Positions 55,643-64,000 of a DNA stretch of 64,000 nucleotides are shown one piece after another. This DNA is from Streptomyces sp. D2-8. Lineage in GTDB: Bacteria > Actinomycetota > Actinomycetes > Streptomycetales > Streptomycetaceae. The number at the start of each line of letters is the position of its first letter. Positions within the stretch are counted from its first letter, which is position 1. Made by a program: the position numbers and the translations under genes. The notes beneath the pieces are model-generated. The model did no database searches. It was given only the letters and a program-made list of their open reading frames with translations, and was not told the origin of the DNA. The DNA lies in contig NZ_JAAHBP010000018.1 of the NCBI RefSeq assembly GCF_023184515.1, forward strand, positions 161,622 to 225,621, given 5' to 3'.

Positions 55643-56029
55643 ATGACCATCGCGACGCAGCAGGGTGGCGGAGGCGGTTCCAGCGGCCTCTACGACGTTC
55701 TGGAACTGATCCTCGACCGAGGGCTGGTGATCGACGCGTTCGTGCGGGTCTCCCTTGTCGGCATCGAGATCCTCAAGATCGACATACGGATCGTGGTCGC
55801 CAGCGTGGACACCTACCTGCGTTTTGCCGAGGCGTGCAACCGTCTGGATCTGGAGGCGGGGCCGCGCAAGCCGGCCGGGCTCACAGAGCTCACGGGGAAG
55901 GTCACCGAGTCCGGCGCCCGCGGCAAGACCCAGGGAGCTCTTTCCGGTGCCGCGGAGGCGATCTCCGACGCCTTCCAGCAAGCCCGAGACGAGGGCCGGC
56001 AACGCCAGGGCGCACGGCGCCGCGCATAG
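55643..56029 (+). CDS. gvpA: Gas vesicle structural protein GvpA
   Basis: This 128-residue protein has the GvpA core SSGLYDVLELILDRGLVIDAF, then VRVSLVGIEILKIDIRIVVASVDTYLRFAEA, which forms the beta-hairpin rib of gas vesicles. The C-terminal ~65 residues are a charged Gly/Ala/Arg tail longer than in cyanobacterial GvpA, as in other actinobacterial homologues. ATG 55643 has AAGGGG about 8 bases upstream. No other gvp gene (gvpF, L, J, K, O, N) is found in the following 900 bases or before it, so it is isolated and may not make vesicles. Confidence 0.93.
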   Translation: MTIATQQGGGGGSSGLYDVLELILDRGLVIDAFVRVSLVGIEILKIDIRIVVASVDTYLRFAEACNRLDLEAGPRKPAGLTELTGKVTESGARGKTQGALSGAAEAISDAFQQARDEGRQRQGARRRA

Positions 56030-56913
56030 GAGACAGAGCCTCTACGTCGATGGCATGCAGGTCGGTGACGTTCCTGATGAGCGTCAGTCAACAGCGCCGG
56101 GGACGCTGGGAACAAAGGCTCGCCCGCCTCGATGCGGAGGCGCAGAACTGAGGGCGCGTGAAGGCGAACGGTACGCTCCTGACGCTGTGGGGACACGGGC
56201 GCATGGACGACTTCGGCCGGGCCGCGCACGGTCGGCGGGGGCACGCCGATTCGCCACGTGCGCGACGGCTCCCTTGCCGGGCGGCGGGACCCACCGCAAC
56301 ACGGCAGGACGCGGTAGCGCCGCCGACGAGACCGGGCGGGGCGTACCGCGCACTCGCGCAGCATCGTGCCTTCGCCATGGATCCGGCCGGCCATCTGGAC
56401 GGCCGGTGCGGCAGCCGCGTGCTGAAGTCCACGCTGCTGCCGGCCCTGCTACCGCCAAGAAGGCGTCGAACCCGGTGAGCAAGCCCGTGGCACACGCTTC
56501 CGCCACACGCGGCCCCGGTCTGGCGCGAGCGGCTTGGACGCGCTGCTGATCGACGCCTGCCTGGACCCGGAGGGTATGACCGAGCGTGCACCTGACAGGG
56601 CCGCCCGACCCGCCGATGGCGGTGCGCCAGCGGCACTGTCGGGCGCGGGCGCCCTGAAGACCGCCATGCTGCGCACGGTGCCGCACTGCTGTGCGGCTCG
56701 GCGGTGGATGACAACGACGCTCCCGCTGCCGCCGGGCCGGAACGCATCACCATCGGCACGTGTGAGCTCGAGTGCCGCATCCGGCTCCTCCACATCGGCT
56801 CCGGACGGCCCGCTGACCGGAAAGCGCGGGTCCACGTGATGCGCCTCCCTGCGATGCCCCGTGTGGTCGCAGGTTGACGGGCCGTCAAGTGCCGACGGTG
56901 GGCTGGAGGACAT
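56030..56913. other. About 880 bases with no supported gene
   Basis: Short frames are open on both strands but without recognised motifs. A minus-strand run near 56,700-56,840 (PDAALELTRADGDAFRPGG) looks protein-like but is not identified. If this was a gas-vesicle locus, its other genes are gone. Confidence 0.45.
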
Positions 56914-57858
56914 GTGGACGCTCGGGACGCGCGAGCCGGGGCCGCGGCGTCGGAGAAGGCGCACGACGCCGCACCGAACCCGGCGCACCAGCTCAGAGCC
57001 ACCGCGATCGGCGCCGGGGCTGTACTGCTGTGGGCGTCGCTGGCCCTGTTCACCACGCTCACCAGGCGGATTCCGCCGTTCCAGCTCACCGCGATGGCGT
57101 TCGCGGTGGGCGGCGTCCTCGGACTGCCCCGGGCGCTGCGCGGCGGCGGGGAGCTCGTCCGCGCGGTGCCCCGCGGCGCCTGGGTGCTCGGCGTCGGGGG
57201 CCTGTTCGGCTACCACTTCTTCTACTTCGTGGCCCTGCGCAACGCCCCGGCGGTCGACGCCGGCCTCATCGCCTATCTGTGGCCGCTGCTGATCGTCGTG
57301 TTCTCGGCACTGCTGCCGGGTGAACGGCTGCGCTGGTGGCACGCGGCGGGCGCGGTGCTCGGACTCGGCGGCACCTTCCTGCTGGTCACGGGCGGGCAGG
57401 GCGTCCAGTTCCGTGGGGAGTACCTGCCCGGGTACGCGGCAGCCGCCGTCTGCGCCGTGGTGTGGTCGGCGTACTCGGTGGCCAACCGGCGGTATCCGAA
57501 GGTCCCGACGGACACGGTGGCGTTCTTCTGCCTGGCCACCGCGGTGCTCGCGGCCGTCTGCCACCTGCTGTTCGAGGACACGGTCCGGCCCGACGGCGGC
57601 CAGTGGCTCGCGGTGCTCGCGCTGGGCCTCGGGCCGGTCGGCGGCGCGTTCTACGTCTGGGACCACGGCACCAAGCACGGCGACATCCGGCTCCTGGGCA
57701 CCCTGTCGTACTTCGCCCCGCTGCTGTCCACCGCGCTGCTGATCGCGACGGGACGGGCCGACGCGAGCTGGCCCGTCGCCGCCGCCTGCGTGCTGATCAC
57801 CGGTGGCGCCATGCTCGCCTCGGCGGACGCGCTGCGTGCGGCGCGCCGCCGGGGCTGA
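56914..57858 (+). CDS. EamA-family (DMT) transporter
   Basis: This 314-residue protein has ten transmembrane helices as two EamA repeats: GAGAVLLWASLALFTTLTRR ... GLPRALRGGGELV and GYAAAAVCAVVWSAYSVANRRYP ... SYFAPLLSTALLIATG. The family exports amino acids, nucleosides or other metabolites. GTG 56914 has GGAGGA only 3 bases upstream, which is short, so a start a few codons later is possible. It converges with the radical SAM gene, leaving 27 bases between stops. Confidence 0.9.
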   Translation: MDARDARAGAAASEKAHDAAPNPAHQLRATAIGAGAVLLWASLALFTTLTRRIPPFQLTAMAFAVGGVLGLPRALRGGGELVRAVPRGAWVLGVGGLFGYHFFYFVALRNAPAVDAGLIAYLWPLLIVVFSALLPGERLRWWHAAGAVLGLGGTFLLVTGGQGVQFRGEYLPGYAAAAVCAVVWSAYSVANRRYPKVPTDTVAFFCLATAVLAAVCHLLFEDTVRPDGGQWLAVLALGLGPVGGAFYVWDHGTKHGDIRLLGTLSYFAPLLSTALLIATGRADASWPVAAACVLITGGAMLASADALRAARRRG

Positions 57859-57885
57859 GCCGGTCGTGACCGCGTCGCGCACCCG

Positions 57886-59599
57886 TCAGGCGTCCACGGG
57901 CCAGGTCCCGCGGCGGACCATTTCGGTCACCTTGTCGGCGCCGTTGGCCCGCACCAGCAGCTCCAGCCGCATGCGTTCGATGTCCTCCGCGCTCCACCTC
58001 TCGGTCGCCATGGTCGCCTTCTCGTGCGACCAGCCGTTGTCGTAGTGGCGTACGACGTAGTCCTTCTGGAAGTCCCACATCTTGGTGCCCGGCAGCGGGG
58101 TGACGATGAAGGGGTTGGCGTACGCCATCCCGTGGCGCATGAGCGTGACCGCGTAGTCGATGGTCTTCTCGATCTGCTCCAGCGACTCGATGTACGGTTC
58201 GGCGCCGGGCTGCTCAGGCGGGTTGACGAAGCCGAGCATGAATCCGCCGGTGACCTGGATGCCGTACTCGGTGAACATTTCCACGATCTCGCCGGTGGCC
58301 TTCTGGAAGGCGTTGAGACGGGGCTTGCCGGACTGTTCGAGGCTGTCCTCGTTGGCGCTCTCCACGGCGAGGTAGACGCTGTAGCAGCCGCCGTCGGCCA
58401 TCGCCCTGACGAGGTCGCGGCAGGTCAGTCCGGAACGCATCGCGGAGAGGACGTTGCGGAAGTTGGGGTTGCGTCGCTCGGCGTCGTCCATGCCGTTCGC
58501 GAACTCCTCGCCCAGGTGCAGCAGGACGAGGTTGAACAGGCTCAGGCCGCCCTCCTCCACCCACGGCAGGTCGTGCTTGCGCAGGAGTTCGAAGACGCGC
58601 ATCGCGTACAGCGGGTCGTGCAGCAGATGGTCGTCCTCGATGAGGACCTCGGTCACACCCTGCTTGGTGATCTCGGCGAGGTGCAGGTCGAACCAGTCGA
58701 TGCCGAGCGCCCGCCAAGGGCCGTTCACCATCGGGATGTAGCAGAAGTCGCAGCCCACGTTGCAGCCGATGGTGGAGAAGATCTGCGCCCAGGAACCGTG
58801 CTCGCGCACCCGCTTGCCCGATGAGTGGTACGCCTGCTCGTACTGGCGCATGTCCAGCATCAAGCCCCTGCCGCTTCGGCAGGATGCGCATGTACGGCGA
58901 CTTGGCGGTGGTTCGCACCACGGCGAGATCGGCCCGCCGGTAGGCGACGCCGGGCACCGCGTCGATGTCGCCGCGCTCCTCGGTCAGCGCCTGCAGCAAC
59001 GCGGTGAAGGTCTGGTCGGCTTCGTTGATGACGACGTGGTCGAAGGGGGAGTCCGGTACGGCGTACTGCCAGTCCCCGCTGGGATGGGCGCCGCCCGTGA
59101 CCGTCACGATCGCCGGGGCGATGTCCTTGACCAGGTCGGCCAAGGCGCGCGCGTTGCCCCATTGGACCGTGTAGATGCACTGGACGCCGACGACATCCGG
59201 CTCGAACTCCTCGATGATCGCGCGCAGTTGTGAGTCGTCGAGGCCGTAGCGGACCAGGCTGCTGCCGGCGCCGAGGTCGACGAGCCGGCGTTCCTGCTCC
59301 CAGCCGGCGAAGGGCGAGTCGACGATGCGGACGTCGAAACCGGCGAGGCGGGCGTTGGCCGCGATGCGCAGAAGCCCGATCGGGGTGCCGGCCCGTTTCA
59401 TGACCTCGACGGTGTCCAGCCCGAGCGCCCGGAAGCTGCTGCGGTCGGGGGAGGGCTCCACGACCCGTGTGTAGGAGGGCACGACGAGCAGAACGCGGGG
59501 CGCCTCACCGCGGGCGCGCCGCCGGGCGCAGCGCCTCCTGGGCGGCCGGGCCGGCCGCACGACCGCCGACCGCGCGACCGCCGACCGCGCCCGCGGCAT
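57886..59599 (-). pseudogene. B12-binding radical SAM protein split by a frameshift
   Basis: Upstream half (to about 58,868): VLLVVPSYTRVVEPSPDRSSF, RLAGFDVRIVDSPF, EEFEPDVVGVQCIYTVQ and TVTGGAHPSGDWQYAVP, a cobalamin-binding Rossmann domain. The downstream half starts at 58,863 with SSGKRVREHGSWAQIFSTIG, then the radical SAM cluster CNVGCDFCYIPM (CxxxCxxC) and LIEDDHLLHDP. The frames do not meet: at about 58,868 bases are lost beside a CCTGCCG/CGGCAGG hairpin. The N-terminus before VLLVVPS abuts a polymerase fragment on the other strand; ATG 59599 is a formal start only. Family members are often methyltransferases. The product remains unknown. Confidence 0.8.
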
Positions 59600-60079
59600 C
59601 GACCCCCCGCCCGGTCGTCCCCCGCAGCCTGCCCGCCTCCGCCACCGTCCGCTCCGTCTTTCCCCGGCACACCCTGGACGGCGCCGAAGTCCGCGCCACG
59701 CTCCTGGATGCCGTGGCGGCTCGCGTTGTTGCTGCGCCGGCGCCACCAGGCGGCCCGCGCGGTGACCCTGACGCTGATGTTCGCCGACGGCGCCACGCGG
59801 GCGAAGACCCGCCGCCTGGCCGAGCCCTCGGCGCACGATGATGACCTGCGCACCGCGGCCTACGAACTGATGGACGCCGCCGGTCTGCAGCGAGGCGGCC
59901 TTGGCGGCCTGACGTTGAAGGCTGAGGATCTGGTCGACGCCGACCAGGTCGCCGAGCACATCAGCCTCGACACTGCCGGCGAGGCGCGGCTGGTGGCCGA
60001 AGCCGCCGTCGACCACGTCCGCGACATGTACGGGCCCGACATCATCGGCCCGGCCACCGCGCTGCGCCGCGCCTCATGA
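59510..60079 (+). pseudogene. C-terminal remnant of a Y-family DNA polymerase (DinB-like)
   Basis: Frames spell RRAQRLLGGRAGRTTADRAT, then VVPRSLPASATVRSVFP, LDGAEVRATLLDAVAARV, AARAVTLTLMFADGATRAKT and TAAYELMDAAGLQRGGLGGL, finishing AEHISLDTAGEARLV and YGPDIIGPATALRRAS. These follow the little-finger domain of DNA polymerase IV-type proteins. Several frame changes occur and the catalytic palm is absent. It overlaps the opposite-strand radical SAM start, so the two were joined by a rearrangement. 60080-60356 has no recognised gene. Confidence 0.75.
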
Positions 60080-60356
60080 ACCGCCGCCGTCCCGCCGCCC
60101 AGGAGTGAGGCCCGTGCTGCTTGATCCGTCCGGCTGGCACGGGCTCTGGCAGTGCGACGCACTGGGGCACTGGCCCTACGTACAAGCGTCGACCAGGCCC
60201 TCATCGGGCGGGGCATAACGCCCGGTATCGTCCGGGCCGACGTCGCGGGCCACCACCCATTGTTGTGCAAGCGACGGATGGATGGGTACCTGCGTTCGAC
60301 GGCCCGTCGACGACGGGCGTCCGAGCGGTGCGAGTGTGCGGAGTGGGGAGATCGAG

Positions 60357-61778
60357 GTGGGATTGCGCGAGGTGTGGGGCGCCCGGGACTTTCAAGGCTG
60401 CACCCGGGTTCTGGCGGGCCGCTACCGTCTGGATGCGCTGATCGGTTCGGGTGGCTCCGCTGACGTACACCGCGGATTCGACCTGCGGCTGCGGCGGCCG
60501 GTTGCTGTGAAGGTCTTCCGCGCCGGTACCGGCTTCGACACCGAGGATGCTTTCCGCGGCGAGGCTGTGATTCTGGCCCGCCTGCAGCATCCGGGACTGG
60601 TGACCGCCTTCGACGCCGGACAGCATGACGGCGATGCCTTCCTGGTCATGCAGCTGATCGACGGGCCCACCCTGAAATCTCGCATCGCCGAGGCTCCCCT
60701 GTCGTGCGAGGCGGCTGCAGCGCTCGGCGCGGCATTGGCCGATGCCCTGGCTCACGCCCACGAGGCGGGGATCGTCCACCGGGATGTCAAACCGTCCAAC
60801 ATCATCCTGGACTCCTCCGGCCACCCCCATCTGACGGACTTCGGCATCTCCCGGCTGCTGGACGCCACCACCCGCACCGCCACAGGCACCCTGACCGGCA
60901 CGGCGGCCTATCTCTCTCCTGAACAGGTCTTGGGCCGCCCCGTCGGCCGGCCCGCAGACATCTATGCCCTCGGCTTGGTCCTCCTCGAGAGCCTCACCGG
61001 CCGACTCGAGTACGACGGCGGTCCCCTCGAGGCCGCCATAGCGCGCCTGCACCGCCGGCCCGACCTCCCGGACTTCCTGCCCGACGGTTTTGCCACCCTC
61101 CTGCGGGACATGACCAGTCTGGAAGAACAAGATCGCCCCATGGCGCGCCACTGCGCTCAAGCCCTGACCCGTCTCGCCGGAACGAGCACGACAACCCATG
61201 CCGCGCCCGGTGCCCGTCCCGCGCTCAGCGTCACACCGCCCGCAGCCGAGCACCACGCCGACACCACACACCAAAGCTCGTCACCCGCCGCGAAAGAGCC
61301 CTGGACCTCGAGCGCCTCAGCAGGTATCCATGAGGAAAACCATCGGTCCGGGTCCGTCCGCGGCCGCCTCCGAACGCGTGGGGCGGCAGCTGCACTCGCC
61401 GCGCTCGCCGCCGCAGGCCTGATCGTCACCGACGGCTTCTCACACCCCGACGCCGCAGACACGGCAGGGCCAGAAGCGGCCCCATCCGCCCCTGATCAGG
61501 CCGCCCCACCCATCCCTTCAAATACCCCGGCTCACAACGATGACACGCCCTCCGCATCGGCCGCCCCGCCCTCGCACGGCCCCTCCACGCCCGCTCAGCC
61601 GCTGAGCGAGCCACTCCCAACACGCACACGGCCCGCCATCCACCCCGCCTCGACACCCAACACTTCTGAGCAGGCAACGCCCATCGCAGCAGGGAAGGGC
61701 AGGGCAAAGACTCCGCCCCGACCTCCGGGTGAAGAGCGGACAAACCAGATGGGCAAGAAGGCGGCACATGCCAAGTGA
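60357..61778 (+). CDS. Serine/threonine protein kinase (PknB-type) with transmembrane segment
   Basis: This 473-residue protein has a Hanks kinase domain at about residues 24-285: GSGGSADVHRG glycine loop, VAVKVF lysine, EAGIVHRDVKPSNIILD catalytic loop, LTDFGIS, GTAAYLSPEQ activation segment end and DIYALGLVLLESLTG. A juxtamembrane Ser/Thr/Pro-rich stretch leads to one transmembrane helix (GAAAALAALAAAGLIV) and an extracellular Pro/Ser/Thr-rich tail without PASTA domains. GGGGAG precedes GTG 60357 by about 6 bases. Its ligand is unknown. Confidence 0.93.
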   Translation: MGLREVWGARDFQGCTRVLAGRYRLDALIGSGGSADVHRGFDLRLRRPVAVKVFRAGTGFDTEDAFRGEAVILARLQHPGLVTAFDAGQHDGDAFLVMQLIDGPTLKSRIAEAPLSCEAAAALGAALADALAHAHEAGIVHRDVKPSNIILDSSGHPHLTDFGISRLLDATTRTATGTLTGTAAYLSPEQVLGRPVGRPADIYALGLVLLESLTGRLEYDGGPLEAAIARLHRRPDLPDFLPDGFATLLRDMTSLEEQDRPMARHCAQALTRLAGTSTTTHAAPGARPALSVTPPAAEHHADTTHQSSSPAAKEPWTSSASAGIHEENHRSGSVRGRLRTRGAAAALAALAAAGLIVTDGFSHPDAADTAGPEAAPSAPDQAAPPIPSNTPAHNDDTPSASAAPPSHGPSTPAQPLSEPLPTRTRPAIHPASTPNTSEQATPIAAGKGRAKTPPRPPGEERTNQMGKKAAHAK

Positions 61779-62154
61779 GGAAGCAGGAAGCGCCGAGACG
61801 GCGGTCGTACCAGCATGGTCGGCTCTGCGGGGAAGTCTGCCGGGCGGCCGACCGCGGTTCATCGACACTGCCCTACGTTGATCTCGCGAGGCGATCGTTG
61901 CGGCGGCTGCGCTCGACGCGCTGGTCGTCTAAGGAAAGACGTCCCGCTTCCTGCGGGGAAATGCAGGTGCAAGGCATGCCCGGCGCTCCACACGCGCCCC
62001 GATGCGCCTTCGGCGCGGCGGAGGCTGCTAGCGGGGCTTGGGTGAGGTGTTCATTCACGCACGCGGTGCTGAATCAGCGGTGGTGGCGGCCACCCGGCTG
62101 GCTGGAGAGCCAAAACGTAGGTGCACAGGCGACGTTGCGGAAAGAATGGCCGCC
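61779..62154. other. Intergenic region, no gene seen
   Basis: Short open frames occur, none convincing. It separates the kinase gene from the methyltransferase and probably holds the latter's promoter. Confidence 0.4.
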
Positions 62155-62973
62155 ATGACGGACGAAGGCTCCTCCATCGACCCGGCCAAGCCCAGCATCG
62201 CCCGCGTCTACGACTACCTGCTCGGCGGCAAGGACAACTACGCCGTGGACCGTGAGATCGGCGACGTGTTCAAGCGCGACCTGCCCGGTTCGGTGGCCAT
62301 CGCCTTCGCCAACCGCGCGGCCCTGACCCGGGCGGTCAGGGAGATCACGAAGACCACCGGCATTCGGCAGTTCATCGACCTGGGCAGTGGCCTGCCGACC
62401 GCGGACAACGTCCACCAGGTCGCCCAACGGCACGCTCCCGAGTCCCGAGTCGTCTACGTCGACATCGACGACCAAGTATTGGTCCACGGCCGCGCACTGC
62501 TGGAGGACAACGACCGGACCCGCGTCGTCGCGGTCGATGTGCGCAACCCCGAAGGCATCCGCTCTCACCCCGCCACGCTCGAAATCGTCGACTTCGCTCG
62601 TCCCGTCGCCGTCATCCTCAGCGCCATCCTTCACCACGTCAACGATGACGAGGACCCGGCCGGCATCGTCCGTTACTGGCGCGACCAGGTCCCGTCCGGA
62701 AGCTACTTCTTCATCAGCCATTTCCGCTCCGGCAACAACCCGGAGACCATGGAGGCCGAGAAGATCCTCCAGCAGACGTTCGGCCGCGGCCGGTGGCGCA
62801 CGGACGCGGAGATCGCCTCCCTGCTGGACGGCCTGCAGATCCTCGGCCCCGGGATCGTCCCCGCGTCCCTGTGGCGTCCCGACAAGCCCGACACCCCGTG
62901 GAACAGCGGCGAAAGACGAGAGCTCACGGTCTGGGAACACCTCATCGCCGCCGGGCTGGCCCGGAAAGCCTAA
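62155..62973 (+). CDS. S-adenosyl methyltransferase of the DUF574 type
   Basis: This 272-residue protein shows the family features SIARVYDYLLGGKDNYAVDRE, FIDLGSGLPTADNVHQVAQ (SAM loop), VVYVDIDDQVLVHGRALL, LSAILHHVNDDED and YFFISHFRSGN. The DYxLGGKDN motif is characteristic of a large actinobacteria-specific paralogue group whose substrates are unknown. ATG 62155 or 62146 may start it; GGAAAG lies about 10 bases before the former. It is free-standing. Confidence 0.92.
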   Translation: MTDEGSSIDPAKPSIARVYDYLLGGKDNYAVDREIGDVFKRDLPGSVAIAFANRAALTRAVREITKTTGIRQFIDLGSGLPTADNVHQVAQRHAPESRVVYVDIDDQVLVHGRALLEDNDRTRVVAVDVRNPEGIRSHPATLEIVDFARPVAVILSAILHHVNDDEDPAGIVRYWRDQVPSGSYFFISHFRSGNNPETMEAEKILQQTFGRGRWRTDAEIASLLDGLQILGPGIVPASLWRPDKPDTPWNSGERRELTVWEHLIAAGLARKA

Positions 62974-62989
62974 AGGGTGTTGCAGAGGC

Positions 62990-63423
62990 CGTGATCAGGG
63001 CATTTCCGTTGTATGCGTGGGGGGCGAGGACTGAGCCGTGCAGGTCATCATCGATGCCGACACCCGCCTGCTCGTGGCCACCGCCCGGCAGCAGGCAACA
63101 AGGCCGATGCCCATGTGTGGCGCAACTCTGGCCTGCCGGAACAGTGTCAGGGTCCCGCAGTGCTCGGCGACGGCGCCTATATCAACACCGGCCTGGTCGT
63201 TCCTCAACGCAACGACCCGACCGACCACCGCTGGGCCGGAGAAGAAGCCGACGACGCGGAGCACCGGAGGGTCAGTGCGCGGGTCGAGCATGCGATCGGC
63301 CGGTTGAAGAACTACAAGATCCTCCGCGGCTACCGACAGCACGGCGACGGCCTCCACCGCGCGGTCCAAGCCGTCTGCAACACGCTTCAAGGGCTGTCCC
63401 GCAACCGCGAGTCGTCCCCTCAA
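62990..63423 (+). pseudogene. Remnant of an IS5-type transposase
   Basis: Frames give AVQVIIDADTRLLVATAR, then after a shift near 63,095 KADAHVWRNSGLPEQC, VLGDGAYINTGLVVPQRND and RRVSARVEHAIGRLKNYKIL, matching the C-terminal half of the transposase family (DGAY with Asp, VEHAIGR with Glu). The N-terminus and the inverted repeats are absent. It is a different IS group from the intact element at 33620. Confidence 0.8.
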
Positions 63424-63797
63424 AGACGGGTCGCTCCGTGCTCCTGGAGCTTGCCGAGGATGAGCTCAACGTCCTTGTCCGCGCAGATGCGCAGGACGGC
63501 GACCAACTCGCTGACCTCTTCGATGCGCCGTCGGAGGACGAGGTCACTGTCGTCGGGCTCATGTTGGTTGAGAATTGCCTCCAGCCGCGGCAACACCGCC
63601 GCGCATTGAGCAGGCGTGAGAAGCCGTTGCCATATCGGCCATCTCGGCGGCCTCCAACACCTCAGCCAACCGGGCGACTTCCTCCCGCAGCCTTCCACCC
63701 GCACACGGGCCGCTATCTCCCGCTCCTCCAGCATTCCCAGCACCGACGCCATCGCGCACCCTTCGCTCACGGGGCGGAAACAAGACGCCGGAGGCCT
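63420..63797 (-). pseudogene. Degraded small helical protein
   Basis: Frames on the minus strand read MASVLGMLEEREIAARVRVE and then, in other frames, LREEVARLAEVLEAAEMAD and QRLLTPAQCAAVLPRLEAIL. The first part resembles a short coiled protein often found beside transposases in Streptomyces. The frame changes make a functional product unlikely. Not named. Confidence 0.4.
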
Positions 63798-63888
63798 CTC
63801 TCATTCCGAGCTACACCATGCCTGACCAGCAGAAATCAACGGATCACGTTCGGTTGAGATACGGCTTCTGAACCTTGGCGTTTAACAT

Positions 63889-63993
63889 CGCAGGTCACTC
63901 GTCCTGCTGACCTGCGGTTCTTCCCGGGACAGCGTGGGCGGCCGTTCTCCACGCTTCGAGATGTCGAGTAACGAAGTGCGAGAGAACGGCCGC
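63889..63993. repeat. Two inverted repeats at the window end
   Basis: CGCAGGTCA (63889-63897) pairs with TGACCTGCG (63908-63916), and GCGGCCGTTCTC (63938-63949) pairs with GAGAACGGCCGC (63982-63993). They may be the end of another mobile element continuing beyond the window. Confidence 0.4.
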
Positions 63994-64000
63994 TGCGCAT

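Noticed and set aside
56449..57882. 477-codon minus-strand frame over the EamA gene
   Set aside because: It mirrors the EamA transporter and has no features of its own.

Overview
The window looks like an arm region of a Streptomyces or close relative chromosome. GC is very high with strong third-position bias. The gene families are typical of the genus: an Scr1-type regulator relic, an S-adenosyl methyltransferase of the DUF574 type, peptidase inhibitor I36, a DNRLRE/Amidase_6 secreted protein, GvpA, an FdhF/YdeP oxidoreductase and an amphi-Trp protein. I saw no rRNA, tRNA or CRISPR array. The density of gene fragments is unusually high: about 19 remnants beside about 40 intact genes, some back to back on opposite strands. 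This suggests an accessory, probably subtelomeric, region (inference).

Layout. 1-6402: a tight plus-strand cluster: a cut-off unknown gene, an AlkD-like HEAT-repeat protein, a BtrH_N/DUF4872 protein, a pentapeptide-repeat protein, a NodU/CmcH carbamoyltransferase, a second BtrH_N protein and a squalene/phytoene-synthase-like protein. It reads as part of an unfamiliar biosynthetic cluster and is the best candidate for something new. 6403-16350: a degraded Scr1 regulator, DHA2 efflux pump, transglycosylase-like protein, GH16-like protein, CocE relic, DEAD-box helicase, GNAT, amphi-Trp, LapA-like and MerR genes. 16378-23746: lipoprotein, large secreted DNRLRE/amidase protein and a three-gene ABC operon.

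24020-32617: cyclophilin, whose reading frame is continuous with a damaged PHB-depolymerase-type esterase; a second broken alpha/beta hydrolase; a P450; a histidine-kinase relic; a DHFR-like protein; a CtaG/DUF2243 pair; and VOC and MFS relics. 33044-38640: an I36 inhibitor with an IS5-family (IS427-type) element inserted at its stop codon, an SH3-like secreted protein, a spermidine-synthase-like membrane protein and a PLP decarboxylase.

39035-47700: a PIG-L deacetylase, then a patchwork of truncated genes around an intact TetR regulator, an alpha/beta hydrolase, an HxlR regulator, a dihydrolipoamide dehydrogenase and an SDR, with candidate palindromic operators. 48086-55460: an FdhF/SRPBCC pair, a ClpC relic, a CdsA-like plus GNAT-aminotransferase fusion operon and a broken secreted protein. 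55643-64000: an isolated gvpA, an EamA transporter, a split B12-binding radical SAM gene abutting a Y-family polymerase relic, a Ser/Thr kinase, a methyltransferase and transposase debris.

All functional calls come from reading protein motifs by eye; no database search was run. Apparent frameshifts could be true decay or sequencing errors, and this is stated where it matters.
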